39,387 nucleotides of DNA from Verrucomicrobiota bacterium (GCA_016209525.1 JACQWK010000431.1:1-39387), one strand, 5' to 3'; positions 26,700-36,740 are shown, counted from the stretch's first letter. The notes: generated by a model not told the origin, from the letters alone. Made by a program: numbers and translations.

Positions 26700-29081
26700 T
26701 TACTCCAGCGTTGGCCGCACGATTTCTCCTCTCCCTTGCCCCGCCGTGTTCTCGTAGGCTCCGTAGAATTCCGAGTTGCAGTCCAACCAGAGCGCGACGC
26801 GGCGCCGGTCCTCGGGGGAAACCTTCACGCCATAATGCCGGTCGTCCAAGAACTCCATCAAAAGAGAGGCCCCGGCGCCGAACCGGCCGGCAATCGTCCG
26901 GCTGCCCCCATGAACACCGGTATTCATCGCGCCGTTGAAAACGTGAAAATAGAAGCCGTATTTCCCTGCGAGGTTTTGATAGGAACGCGTCCACCCGTGC
27001 TTTCCCTGAGTCAGTCCACTGAGATCCAGCGCTTGGCTTGCACTGTGACAACCCACGCAATTCCGATCCAACACCGGTTGCACCAACCGCACGAAGTTGA
27101 AAGGATTCGATCCGTCCGCCTCCGGTTGAATCTTCGAGGGCGCGCGACGCAAGGCCGACGGGGTTCCTTCACTGCGCCGCGGCGCTCGATGACGGGGCTC
27201 ATGACAGCCCTGACAACTAAGCTGTTCGCCGGGGTGAAGGTATGTGACCGAACGCATCGACTGCACGGCCAACCCAATTTCGTCGAGCGCCTGGAAATAG
27301 ATCGGCCTGCCCGCGGGTGCTTCGAAGTAAGCGCTCCCGTCGGCCTCCACCGGCACCGTGCCGAGCACGGCGCGCGCGTTGGTTTGTTCCGCGATGCCGA
27401 TGCGCGGCTCGTTGGGCGGGGGTGTGCTCTTGGGAATCAATTGGATGACTCGCAGCGCCACAACTCTCGTTCCAACCGGCCAGTCGAAGTCGCTGTCATA
27501 GACGTTCATCACAGCGACTGTCGCGGGACGGTCCAAAATCGGCGTGCTTTGCTTTGCGTCGCCTGCGGCCGGCGCGGCGTCAGGGATCACAGGCGGTTTC
27601 GGGCGCGCGTTGAGCGGCATCGGGCTGAGAGCAGAGATCGCCGGGTCTCGGAAAAGCAGTTCCTTGTTCCCCGCGCGATCCAGCCAATAGACGCCGCGAT
27701 TCTTGCCGGCGGGATCGTAAACACAGAGATAATCTTCCTCACTCAGCGGCCACGCCGTCCCATAGACCATGCATTGATCAATGGGCTTTAAATGCTTTTC
27801 TGCTTCGGGAAATGGGACCTCCGGCGTGAGGCGCGTCAATTGCGATTCCGCTCCGTTATCTTCCACCTGCGGGTCGATCACGACCAGCGAGCCGAAGGCA
27901 TGACCGTGGTGCGCGGCTGCGGTGGCGACGAACTTGCGCGATCCGGGAATCGCGCGGATGTCCATCTCCATCCAGGGCCGGCTCTCCCGTTGGTCTGGAT
28001 AGTTTCCGTGAATGGCCCGCGGATCGCTTCCGTCGGGCCGGCAGGTCCACGGATGATGCGCGATGTTGGTATCGCGATCCACGTAATCCCAGCGCGTGTA
28101 GATGATCAAGCCGTCGTGGGTGACACTGGGCTGCCATTCATGCGTTTCGTGATAGCTCAAGCAAATCAGGTCGCGGCCGTCCGCCGCCATCCCGAACATC
28201 GTGTAGGTCGGGCAATGCCGCCCGCAGCGCAAATATCCTCCGCGCCGTTCGCTGATGAACGCAATGCGCCCGTCCGGCAGGAAGCAGGGATCGAAGTCAT
28301 TCCACGAACCGTCGGTGAGCTGCACGAGTCCGGTGCCGTCCGCGTTCACTTTGAAGATGTGGTAGCTGGCGCTGGGAGACCATTCCAGGTCCTTGCCGTT
28401 CGCCTCCGTCCACGCAAACAGAATGATTTGGCCGTCGAACGAAACTTCCGGCGACAGGAACGCGCCGCCTTCAAGTTTGCGCCCGGCGAGGCGTCCTTGC
28501 TCGATGGTCGAGTTCGCGAGCAAGTCCGTCAATGTGGAGTCGGCGTCCAGCGGATTCGACAGCACCCACAACCGGCCGCCGGGCTTGGCGTTGAAGCCGT
28601 AGAACTGGTCCACCATGTGAAACACACCGCCGGCATCGTGCCGCGTAATGAACAGCAGTTTGTCGATCGCCCGCAACCGCGGATTGCAGAAGGCGATTTC
28701 ACGGACGAGGCAGCGCGCTTCATGCCAAAGGCCGCGTTGGACATCCTCAGCGATGTCAGCGGCCGCTTCCGACTGGGCGAGGCGAGCCTCCACTTCGCCA
28801 AGTTGGGCCACCAGGGGTTGGAGCCGATTGGGATCGGCCGTGGAGCACAGGCGTCCTGCGAGTTGTCTCCCGCGTTGAACCGTCTCCCGGGTCTCGGCCA
28901 GCGTGAAGCCGCCCTCGCGTTGGAGCCAGTCGGCTTCGATGAGCGGGCGAAGTTGCGAACCAACTGCGACAAGTTGCGGAGAGCTCGAGGCGTCTGGAGA
29001 TGCTTGAAGGAGGCCGAATGACATGATTGTCAAAACCATCGAGCCAATGCGTCCGGTGCTGGGCTTCATAGTTGTATTCAA
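26700..29081 (-). CDS. PD40/HzsA-like propeller protein with two CxxCH cytochrome motifs
   Basis: TolB/PD40-like blades (SPEVSFDGQIILFAW, FLPDGRIAFISERRGG, WQPSVTHDGLIIYTRWDYVDRD) and C-terminal CQGCH and CVGCH. Confidence 0.8.
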   Translation of the reverse strand: MNTTMKPSTGRIGSMVLTIMSFGLLQASPDASSSPQLVAVGSQLRPLIEADWLQREGGFTLAETRETVQRGRQLAGRLCSTADPNRLQPLVAQLGEVEARLAQSEAAADIAEDVQRGLWHEARCLVREIAFCNPRLRAIDKLLFITRHDAGGVFHMVDQFYGFNAKPGGRLWVLSNPLDADSTLTDLLANSTIEQGRLAGRKLEGGAFLSPEVSFDGQIILFAWTEANGKDLEWSPSASYHIFKVNADGTGLVQLTDGSWNDFDPCFLPDGRIAFISERRGGYLRCGRHCPTYTMFGMAADGRDLICLSYHETHEWQPSVTHDGLIIYTRWDYVDRDTNIAHHPWTCRPDGSDPRAIHGNYPDQRESRPWMEMDIRAIPGSRKFVATAAAHHGHAFGSLVVIDPQVEDNGAESQLTRLTPEVPFPEAEKHLKPIDQCMVYGTAWPLSEEDYLCVYDPAGKNRGVYWLDRAGNKELLFRDPAISALSPMPLNARPKPPVIPDAAPAAGDAKQSTPILDRPATVAVMNVYDSDFDWPVGTRVVALRVIQLIPKSTPPPNEPRIGIAEQTNARAVLGTVPVEADGSAYFEAPAGRPIYFQALDEIGLAVQSMRSVTYLHPGEQLSCQGCHEPRHRAPRRSEGTPSALRRAPSKIQPEADGSNPFNFVRLVQPVLDRNCVGCHSASQALDLSGLTQGKHGWTRSYQNLAGKYGFYFHVFNGAMNTGVHGGSRTIAGRFGAGASLLMEFLDDRHYGVKVSPEDRRRVALWLDCNSEFYGAYENTAGQGRGEIVRPTLE

Positions 29082-29231
29082 ACAAGCCTGAACTTCATCC
29101 CCGCCCAGCTCTATGACCTAGGTCAAGGCGCGAGCAGCACAACCCCTTTGTTGACTCAGGTGCAGCGGTGTCCGACGATGTCAGACGAAGATATGGAAAT
29201 AACTACCGGAACTCCACGATCTAGTTCTTGA

Positions 29232-29278
29232 GTACAAACGCCGATCTGTCGTTCATCCGACGGTCTCGTCAATAATCC
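29232..29278. repeat. partial copy of the MITE-like repeat
   Basis: acaaacgccgatctgtcgttcatccgacggtctcgtcaata nearly matches the minus-strand segment acaaacgccgacctgtcgttcatccaacggtctcgtcaata at about 32697-32737. Confidence 0.7.
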
Positions 29279-29550
29279 GGAGGTCACAGAGTCCGAACAG
29301 AAATTCAATGCCGAAGTGTGCCGGCTATTCGTTGAATTTGTCCTTTCGCAGAACCTTTCATTGTCATTCTCGGATTTTCGCGGTCATGTCGTCCTTCGAT
29401 GCAAGCAATGGTTTGCGGCCGAAAAACGAAGGCCATCCACGCTGCCTCCACCTTGATCGCGTCCCGACGGTGGGATAAGCGGCTCGGCACAAGGCCAGCT
29501 CACCTTTTAGTTGCGAGTCTGCGGCGCCGGATTAACCTCTCCTCGCTCTT

Positions 29551-30090
29551 ATGAAGATCGAAGCGTTGCACGTCAACATGCGGATCCGCCACCCGAAGTA
29601 CGGACTCGGCACCGTCAAACGCATCTCGGAACACGCCGCGGACATTCAGTTCGAGGACGGACTCCGAACCATTGCTCCCGAAACCGGCGGCATCGAACCC
29701 GCCGAACCTCAGGCCAGTCTCTCCGGCCTGGAGATTCCGCTGGCGCAGTTGATCGACCAGACCGTCCAGGCGGCCCTCCATGGACTTGGTTTGGAAAAGC
29801 CCGATGCGGTGGTGGAACAACTCGGGCCGCGCTGGCACAAAGGCCGCGTCGTATTGCATCCGGTGGATGCGACCTTGCAGACGAAAGAAATTCCGCTGGA
29901 AACATTCTTCCACAAAATCGTCATGATGCGGAACAATCTCCGTGTCTTGGAACAGAAAATCAACGGTCACCCCCAACTCTCCGACGGCGAGAAAGTCGAA
30001 ATCCAGCAATACATCACCCGCTGCTACGGCTCGATGACCACGTTCAACTTGCTTTTCAAAAATCGCGAGGACCAATTCACTTCCGCGTAA
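29551..30090 (+). CDS. conserved hypothetical protein with N-terminal Tudor/UvrD-C-like strand motif
   Basis: MRIRHPKYGLGTVKRISEHAADIQFEDGLRTI resembles small SH3-like/Tudor modules; remainder unassigned. Confidence 0.55.
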   Translation: MKIEALHVNMRIRHPKYGLGTVKRISEHAADIQFEDGLRTIAPETGGIEPAEPQASLSGLEIPLAQLIDQTVQAALHGLGLEKPDAVVEQLGPRWHKGRVVLHPVDATLQTKEIPLETFFHKIVMMRNNLRVLEQKINGHPQLSDGEKVEIQQYITRCYGSMTTFNLLFKNREDQFTSA

Positions 30091-30175
30091 CTCCGTCGAT
30101 GCCAGGGTCCGAGTTCGACCCCGCACGGCGACTAAGGACTAGCTTGAAAATCGAATCACCTGTCCGGGATCTCCA

Positions 30176-30330
30176 GAATCCGAAATCCGAAATCCGAAGC
30201 CCGATACAAATGCAAAATCCGAAACCTCGAAACCTCCAAACCAGAGTGACGGCGGTTTGGAATCTCGACTTTTTTGGTTTGGAATTTGTTTCGGATTTCG
30301 AGATTCGGATTTCGAATTTCGGTCGGCAGG
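30176..30330. repeat. imperfect palindrome of ATTTCGG-type repeats
   Basis: agaatccgaaatccgaaatccgaag on the left, tttcggatttcgagattcggatttcgaatttcgg on the right. Confidence 0.75.
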
Positions 30331-30403
30331 GCGACGTGCCGCGTCCATCCAAGGTTTCTCCTTCTTCGACTGCCTGATCTAGGTTGCGCCTCAGATTCAC
30401 GCC

Positions 30404-30739
30404 ATGAAAAAATCTGCGAAGCATGCCGTGGTTTTCGTCACGGCTCCGGAGATCAAGACGGCGCGGCGATTGGCCCAAGCCGCGCTGAAGGCCCGCTTGG
30501 CCGCCTGCGCCAATCTGGGCTCAAACCTCGAGTCGCATTACTGGTGGCAAGGAAAGTTGGAAACGAGCTCCGAGTGCTTGATCATCTTCAAAACACGCAC
30601 AGCCTGTCTGGCTCGGTTGGAAAAGCTGATCGTGGAAAAGCATCCTTACGACACGCCGGAGTTTGTGGTTCTGCCGCTGCAGGCCGGCAACAAGCGATAC
30701 CTGGAGTGGATCGATGAGAGTGTGCGTCCCTCAACGTAG
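30404..30739 (+). CDS. cutA: CutA-family divalent cation tolerance protein
   Basis: VVFVTAPEIKTARRLAQAALKARLAACANLGSNLESHYWWQGKLETSSECLIIFKT...HPYDTPEFVVLPL. Confidence 0.92.
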   Translation: MKKSAKHAVVFVTAPEIKTARRLAQAALKARLAACANLGSNLESHYWWQGKLETSSECLIIFKTRTACLARLEKLIVEKHPYDTPEFVVLPLQAGNKRYLEWIDESVRPST

Positions 30740-31081
30740 GGCAGGCTTCCAGCCTGCCCCAAAGGAGTGTCTCTCCATGAACCTCCACGTAGGTGCCGAC
30801 GTGAGGAGGCTCATTTCTCTTCGCCCGGAAGTCAGAGCCTGCTTCTGTCGGCTCCTACGGCTCATCGGCCCAATGCGCGCCCCATTGGCTTGGCGGCTTT
30901 CCATGAATGTCCCCGTGGGGCGAGACTCTTGTCGGGCCCTGACTTTTCCGCCGGCAAGGATTCCAGGGCTCGACGGGAGTCTCGCCCCACCGATGAACTG
31001 GCTCATCACCCCAATGCGGCAGGGGAGCACTCCGAGGCTTTCTGTCCGGCGAGTGTCAGCGACATTCCTGCAATCAATCTC

Positions 31082-31975
31082 ATGCTGAACCTCGAATACT
31101 TGGCTGATTTGTTGGAGGAGCACAAGGAGGCTGCGCAAGCCCGCGTGAAGTCGATTTCGTTGGACGGAACGCTCTTCGACTTCAACTCACGCCCTGCCAT
31201 TATGGGCGTGATCAATCTCTCGCCCGACTCCTGGTATCGGGAGAGCGTTTGCCTGACCGAGGACCATGCCATCCAGCGTGGCAAAGTCCTCCACGCGCAA
31301 GGAGCGCACCTGATCGATGTGGGAGCGGAATCGACTTTGGCCCACGCCGCGCGCGTCGGCGACAGCGGGCAAACCACGAAATTGCTGCCGGTGATTCGCG
31401 CGTTGCGGGCGGCTGGAATTCTGGTTTCGGCGGAGACTTATCATCCTGAAGTGGCGCGCGCCTGCCTTGAGGCCGGAGCCAACATCCTGAATCTAACCGG
31501 CCAGGAACTCAGCGACAGTATGTACCGCATGGCCGCCGAGCGAAAAGCCGCGGTGATTATTTGTTACGTCCAGGGGAAAAATGTTCGCGAGGCCGCAGAT
31601 TTCGACTTCGCCACTGATCCGACGGCTGCGATGTATGAATATTTCGCTCGTCAGATCGAAATCGCGGCACAGAACGGAGTCGAAAAGATCTTCCTGGATC
31701 CAGGTCTGGGCTTCTACTATCGCAATCTCCAAGACGGCGCGCGGCGCGTTCGACATCAGATGACCACATTTCTCAACACCTTCCGCCTGCGGCGGCTTGG
31801 CTTCCCCGTGTGCCATGCGCTCCCGCATGCCTTTGAATATTTCGGTGAGGAAGTCCGCTCCGCGGAAGCGTTTTTTGCCGTCCTGGCGGCATTGGGAAAG
31901 ACCGACTTGTTCCGCACCCACGAGGTCCCGCGCGTCAGGGCCGTTCTGGAGACGCTGCGAGCTTTTGGCCCGTGA
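31082..31975 (+). CDS. divergent dihydropteroate synthase-like protein
   Basis: RPAIMGVINLSPDSWYRES, LIDVGAESTL, ANILNLTG, KIFLDPGLGFYYRN; start taken from the ATG after the repeat-rich leader. Confidence 0.8.
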   Translation: MLNLEYLADLLEEHKEAAQARVKSISLDGTLFDFNSRPAIMGVINLSPDSWYRESVCLTEDHAIQRGKVLHAQGAHLIDVGAESTLAHAARVGDSGQTTKLLPVIRALRAAGILVSAETYHPEVARACLEAGANILNLTGQELSDSMYRMAAERKAAVIICYVQGKNVREAADFDFATDPTAAMYEYFARQIEIAAQNGVEKIFLDPGLGFYYRNLQDGARRVRHQMTTFLNTFRLRRLGFPVCHALPHAFEYFGEEVRSAEAFFAVLAALGKTDLFRTHEVPRVRAVLETLRAFGP

Positions 31976-32582
31976 GCCGAGCCTTCTTCTCCTTTTCGGT
32001 AATCTTCGCCGAACGGTATTGGTAAATGACCCCTATGGCGCCCAGAACGAGCCAGCACAGAATCATCACCACGCGGTGACGTCCCCCCGGCCGGAGAAGT
32101 CCTTCGAAGCTCGTGGGGGCAACAGCTCCCGTCGCGATGTGCGCGATGCCAAGGACAACGCTCCAGGCCCCGCTGAAGGCCGTCGAGACTATGATCATCA
32201 GCTTTTGGGAGATCAGCGCGATCACACCGCCGACGGCCACGAAAACCAGAAGGACGACCGGTTCAGGATGAGTTTGAGCGATCGCAAAAACGGCTCCTCC
32301 CACCACCCCGCCCAAAATGGCTCCGAAAAGAAAAATGCCGACGAAGTAAAGAGCGACCAGGAGTGCGGCGCCGATAAAGCCGGCGAGCAGGCCGGCCACA
32401 ATGGCAATGGCTGGCTCCTGGGTGTTCGCATACGCAAGCCAGCCAGCCAACCCGCCGCCAACGACAAAACCGGTCACCCCAAGCAAGACCTTGAAAATCC
32501 GGTATCCAAAGAAGCACTGGACCACGCCGACAAGGATGCCTAGGACAACCAGCAGATTAAGGACATCGGGTGGAGGTTTCAT
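31935..32582 (-). CDS. multi-pass membrane protein (DUF4203-like)
   Basis: Successive Gly-rich hydrophobic helices (VVGGGLAGWLAY, AIVAGLLAGFIGAALLVALYFVGIFLFGAILGGVVGG). Confidence 0.65.
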   Translation of the reverse strand: MKPPPDVLNLLVVLGILVGVVQCFFGYRIFKVLLGVTGFVVGGGLAGWLAYANTQEPAIAIVAGLLAGFIGAALLVALYFVGIFLFGAILGGVVGGAVFAIAQTHPEPVVLLVFVAVGGVIALISQKLMIIVSTAFSGAWSVVLGIAHIATGAVAPTSFEGLLRPGGRHRVVMILCWLVLGAIGVIYQYRSAKITEKEKKARLTGQKLAASPERP

Positions 32583-32923
32583 TAGCGCTCCGTGATATGC
32601 ACGACCCGGCCATCTTTGAATGTGTACTGAGTTCGACCGGAATCATAACGCAGTTCTTCCAATCCGCCAAGTTCTCGGGAGGACTCCGGTGGGCCGTATT
32701 GACGAGACCGTTGGATGAACGACAGGTCGGCGTTTGTAGTCCCGGCTTTAGCCGGTTCGGGCCGCCTAAAGGCGGGACTACAAACCTTCCGCGTGTAGTC
32801 CATCCCACGGTCTCCTCTGTAAGCGGACACGAGTTGCTGCCGGCTCGATTTCATCCGAATGCCCTCTTTCGTGGACCCTTTGAACGCCTCCACCAGTTTT
32901 CCTCCGCCCGTGTCGCCCATCAT
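32582..32923 (-). CDS. hypothetical protein containing a translated repeat insertion
   Basis: C-terminal LRYDSGRTQYTFKDGRVVHITER looks native; the central MDYTRKVCSPAFRRPEPAKAGTTNADLSFIQRS is encoded by the repeat. Confidence 0.4.
   Translation of the reverse strand: MMGDTGGGKLVEAFKGSTKEGIRMKSSRQQLVSAYRGDRGMDYTRKVCSPAFRRPEPAKAGTTNADLSFIQRSRQYGPPESSRELGGLEELRYDSGRTQYTFKDGRVVHITER
32698..32823. repeat. MITE-like palindromic element, copy A
   Basis: Core GTAGTCCCGGCTTTAGCCGG...CCGCCTAAAGGCGGGACTAC with flanking arm ...CATCCCACGGTCTCCTCTGTAAG, shared with 39094-39250. Confidence 0.8.
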
Positions 32924-33089
32924 AAACAGTTGTCCCGCGGCAGGAGCGCGGGCAGCCTGCCCGCGCGCTTCTCAGAATTCCCGGCAAAGTGCCGCTAGGA
33001 CGGGCCGTCCAGCGCACTGCCAGAATCAGACCTCTCGGAACTCGTGCGTGATTGAGTGACTAAAGAGTGAGTTGTTCCAAGACGCTCAT

Positions 33090-33132
33090 GTGGTCGGCGA
33101 AGGCGCCGACCACGGCACGCGAAGGCGCGTGC
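33090..33132. repeat. REP-like double hairpin with identical AAGG loops
   Basis: GTGGTCGGCG-AAGG-CGCCGACCAC, then GCACGCG-AAGG-CGCGTGC. Confidence 0.85.
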
Positions 33133-33437
33133 GCTCCCGTTCGTTGGCGCACTCCAAACGCTGGCGCTCTTTTATCGTAGTCTCAGGCAGACGATTAGTC
33201 TTGGATTCAAGTGCTGTCCCGAGTTGTTCGTAGCGCCGGATTTCGAGCGGCAAGTTGCGAGATCGCAGACTTCGTGGTGCACGGGGTAGGAATGCCTCGG
33301 AACCTGCCGACAGGAATGTCGGCGTTACGTGGCGGCCCTGAGTTGGTCACGTTGATTGTGGCGGCCACTCCGTCCGTACGCTTCCGCTTCTTCATGCCGT
33401 CTTCATCACATTCGCAAATCGGCCAGTCAATGCCTCC

Positions 33438-34712
33438 TCAATTAAAGCGGTTCTTCCGATACGCCCCCATCGCCGGCGCCTCGGGATTCACGTCGGGGCC
33501 GAAGTAGCGGAGCGTGACGAGCGGCTCCGTCTCACTTGTGTTCTCGAACGTCACGCCGGCCTTCGCGCCGTCCTCGGTGCAGAAATATTCGTCTTCGGTC
33601 AACTCGTGGAAGCGGATCAACTTCGGAGAATTGAGCGGCTGGCCGTTGATCGTGCCTTTGCCTTGGACGCAAATCAGGCCGTAAGCGCCGCGGTCCTTCA
33701 CGGTGCAGCGCACGCCGGGCTCGACCGTGAGCTCCTTGGCGGTGAAATATTGTTTGCCGTTGATGTCGCCATAGACAATCCAGCGGTCCACGAAACCTTC
33801 CTTGCGGGTATCGGCCACGGGCACGGGCTCCAGGTAATGGTGATCCTTGAACTTGGGATCGACGTTCGCGTCCCAGTCGAGCTGGTCCACGATGAAGTCG
33901 AGATCCTTGTGTTTGCTCTTGGGCATGTCTTTCACGAGCAGGCTCCACGGCACGTAGCGGCCTTCGACCATGCTTTGATACATGCCGAACACATCACTGC
34001 CCCATTGCGGCTCATACGTGCAGAGCGAGCCGGGCGCGTGGAGAATGCACGGGCCGACCAGCCAGCCGGTGCCAGGCTTGAGGCGATAGGCTTTCGAAAG
34101 ATCAAGGATGCCGTTATCGCCCTTGTTCCAATCTTCAAGGCACTTCCGCACTTGCGCTTTCGTGGTGCCTGGTTCGAGGCCGAAGAATGTGTAGGGAAAA
34201 TTGTTGCCGACGTTGTTGTGCTGCGGCGGGAAGTAATAGCTCTCCGGCTTGCCTTCCTGTTTGACGAGCCTGGCCTGTTTCTCGTTCTGGTGCATGTGGT
34301 GCGGGATCGGCCCCATGTTGTCGAAGAATTTGGAATAGACCGGCCAGCGCTTGTATTTGTTCCAAAGCCGCTTCCCGATCAGCGTCGCTCCGCAATCGGC
34401 TACGGCTTGGCGAAGCGTGAAGCGTTGTCGGCCAACCACGACATAACTCAACCCTTCGTCCGGCACGCGTCCTTCGTTGGCCGCTTCGGTCGTGGAAGCG
34501 AACCAGCGCTCGTCAATGCCGCCGCGGTTCGCGCCGTAGGCGTAGGTGTCGTCGGGGTGCAGCTTGAGGCGCAGTCCGGGCTGGAGAAATGACCGCGGCA
34601 CCCAAGTCGGCGCGAGGCGGAGCAAGCCGCCGGTCACGGACAACTCGGCTTCAACTTTCGATTGGGTATTGCCTTTGATCGTGCGTAGAGAAGTGACCGT
34701 GTTAGTACTCAT
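33438..34712 (-). CDS. cupin-like protein (phosphomannose-isomerase-like)
   Basis: GPIPHHMHQNE, GWLVGPCILHAPGSLCTYEPQWGSDVFGMYQS and a C-terminal beta-rich region (VEPGVRCTVKDRGAYGLICVQGKGTING). Confidence 0.6.
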   Translation of the reverse strand: MSTNTVTSLRTIKGNTQSKVEAELSVTGGLLRLAPTWVPRSFLQPGLRLKLHPDDTYAYGANRGGIDERWFASTTEAANEGRVPDEGLSYVVVGRQRFTLRQAVADCGATLIGKRLWNKYKRWPVYSKFFDNMGPIPHHMHQNEKQARLVKQEGKPESYYFPPQHNNVGNNFPYTFFGLEPGTTKAQVRKCLEDWNKGDNGILDLSKAYRLKPGTGWLVGPCILHAPGSLCTYEPQWGSDVFGMYQSMVEGRYVPWSLLVKDMPKSKHKDLDFIVDQLDWDANVDPKFKDHHYLEPVPVADTRKEGFVDRWIVYGDINGKQYFTAKELTVEPGVRCTVKDRGAYGLICVQGKGTINGQPLNSPKLIRFHELTEDEYFCTEDGAKAGVTFENTSETEPLVTLRYFGPDVNPEAPAMGAYRKNRFN

Positions 34713-35303
34713 GATTTGGTTTTCGGTTTCGTTCCACCCTGTTTAGTGTGGCGCTCCGGCTGCGTCAATCTTCTCCATCCGGAGGAGATTCAGCGGGTTG
34801 AAGCCGATCAGCGATCACAAAGGCGGTAGCGGCACGCCGTCGCGCCGGAATTTGTGATCGGTGCCTTTCGGCGATTTGCGTTCGATCCAGGGGATGTTGT
34901 TGAGATTGGCTTTCTTCATTGTTTGGCTTTGGAGACGGTTTGGCTTGCTGAGCGGAGACTGCTTCAACGGAGAACCTGCACGATTTTGCGATCCAGCATT
35001 GGGACCATGAACCAACTGAAATTCCGCTCATCCATCTTCCGGACACCTTCTTCCACACCGGGAGAGAAGGACGGGATGAGGGGGCGCTGTTCATGGAAAC
35101 TTCCATACCGAACCTTGTATAAAGACTGGAATTTCCTTTGGCGAGTCGATCGGTGACGGTGCCCCCACAAGGTGTCGGTAACGCCGGCTTGCAGCCTGCG
35201 CCGGCTCGAAATATCCGAACAGGCCGGAGCTTTCGCCGCCCTGCCGCGGCGTCCCTGCCTCACCTCGCGACTGAAAGATGCAGGCTCGCTGCAAAAGCGC
35301 AGC

Positions 35304-36740
35304 TCAGAGCTCCTGAAGTCGAATGTTACGGAACTTCACTTCCGAACGGTCGTCATGGGCTTGGAGACCGATGTAACCGCGCATGGATCGGTGGAGTTCG
35401 GTGTCGATGATCTTTTCCCCGTTCATCTCCACCGCGATTTTGGGTCCTATGGCGACGATGGTCGCGGTGTTCCACTGGCCCGCGGGACGGATGACGTTCT
35501 TGGTCGGCGCCACGACGGAGTAGATCGATCCGGGTCCACCCTTCGACGGAGGACGGTCCGGAGAAGCATGAATTTGGAATTCATACCCAGTGAATGCTGG
35601 ATTCTTCTCGTGCGACGATCTGAAAAACACGCCGCTGTTGCCGCCCTGGTTGATGCTGAATTGGAATTCAAGGCGGAAGTCGGCGTATTGCTTGTCCGTG
35701 CTCAACCACGAACCGGTTCTTTCCGGATTCGTGGACCAATTCTTGCCGTTCCGTCCGATCAGTAAACCCTCTTGCGCTTGCCATTCGCCGCCCTCAATCG
35801 GTGTCCAGCCATCCAGGTTCTTTCGGTTGAAGATAGGTTTCACGCGCATTTGCTCTTCTAGAACGCGCTTCAGAAGATCGCGAGTTTTTCGAATGGCCCC
35901 GGCCTCGCCCTCCTGCACCCGGTCGCCGGACTCCACACCCACGTATCCCTGGTAACCTCCATCCCGGACAATGCGCATCATGCGGAAGTAGTCTGTTTCC
36001 TGGACCAAGCCCTCCGGAGTGAAACGCATGGATTTGGCGCTGACGCCCTTGGCGTACGGCATAAACATCTCGACGGCATCGTAGCGGTTGACCGACTCCG
36101 GAAAGTTTCCGAAATCTGGAAGGATTCCGAAATTGGGCTTGTTGACTTCCTTCATCAGCGAGATCAGCCACTGCGGGTCCGAGGAAAGACCGCCATGGTT
36201 TTCGATCGCGACGCTGAGATTCCTTTGCGCGGCGTAGTCGGCCAGGCGGACGCCGCTTTCGGCGACGTGGGCGCGCAGTTCATCGGCGCTTTGCGGCCCG
36301 CGCGCGTTGATCCGCACCATCCGGCAACCGAGATAATTCGCGGCATCGATCCATTCAAAGGTCTTCTCGACGGCTTTGTCGCGCTCAGACTTTTCCCGCG
36401 CGCCGAGATCGCCGGTGGTGTCGAGCATGATCAGCCCCATCTTCACGCCCTCGCCCTCCGCGCGGCTCTTCAATTCGCGCAAATATTGGGTGTCCTTCGC
36501 TTTGTCGTGGAAGAATTGGTCCACGAATTCGATGCAATCGATCTCAAAGTCGCGTTTGGCGACGCGCGGGAAATCGAGATTGGTCATTTTTCCCGCTCGA
36601 AGGGTTTTGTTGAGAGACCACTCAGCGAGAGAGATCATGAAGAGGTTGTTGGGTTCATCGGCTTGCATAAGGCGGACAGGGAACACGGAGAAGGAGAAAC
36701 TGCTGCCGACAGTGAGTTTAAGAAAAGTTCGTCGTTTCAT
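35304..36740 (-). CDS. xylose isomerase-like TIM barrel fused to DUF1080 (3-keto-disaccharide hydrolase-like)
   Basis: Leader MKRRTFLKLTVG; TIM-barrel motifs (ENHGGLSSDP, PDFGNFPES, YVGVESG), then DGWTPIEGGEWQAQEGLLIGRNG...DFRLEFQFSINQGGNSGVFFRS...WNTATIVAIG (DUF1080). Confidence 0.87.
   Translation of the reverse strand: MKRRTFLKLTVGSSFSFSVFPVRLMQADEPNNLFMISLAEWSLNKTLRAGKMTNLDFPRVAKRDFEIDCIEFVDQFFHDKAKDTQYLRELKSRAEGEGVKMGLIMLDTTGDLGAREKSERDKAVEKTFEWIDAANYLGCRMVRINARGPQSADELRAHVAESGVRLADYAAQRNLSVAIENHGGLSSDPQWLISLMKEVNKPNFGILPDFGNFPESVNRYDAVEMFMPYAKGVSAKSMRFTPEGLVQETDYFRMMRIVRDGGYQGYVGVESGDRVQEGEAGAIRKTRDLLKRVLEEQMRVKPIFNRKNLDGWTPIEGGEWQAQEGLLIGRNGKNWSTNPERTGSWLSTDKQYADFRLEFQFSINQGGNSGVFFRSSHEKNPAFTGYEFQIHASPDRPPSKGGPGSIYSVVAPTKNVIRPAGQWNTATIVAIGPKIAVEMNGEKIIDTELHRSMRGYIGLQAHDDRSEVKFRNIRLQEL

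Noticed and set aside
26610-29021. 393-aa and 409-aa plus-strand ORFs
   Set aside because: Antisense to the HzsA-like gene with its CxxCH motifs; no recognisable domain.
30176-30330. Possible CRISPR array
   Set aside because: Seven-base repeats in both orientations with no spacers; a simple-repeat palindrome fits better.
30740-31080. ORF extension upstream of the DHPS-like gene (30767 start)
   Set aside because: Sequence is repeat-like and GC-rich with low protein-likeness; DHPS-like homology begins near the ATG at 31082.
33606-34592. 328-aa plus-strand ORF
   Set aside because: Antisense to the cupin-like gene; composition typical of a shadow ORF.
34745-35300. Possible small genes between the cupin-like and DUF1080 genes
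   Set aside because: Only short overlapping ORFs in several frames, with no domain or convincing start.
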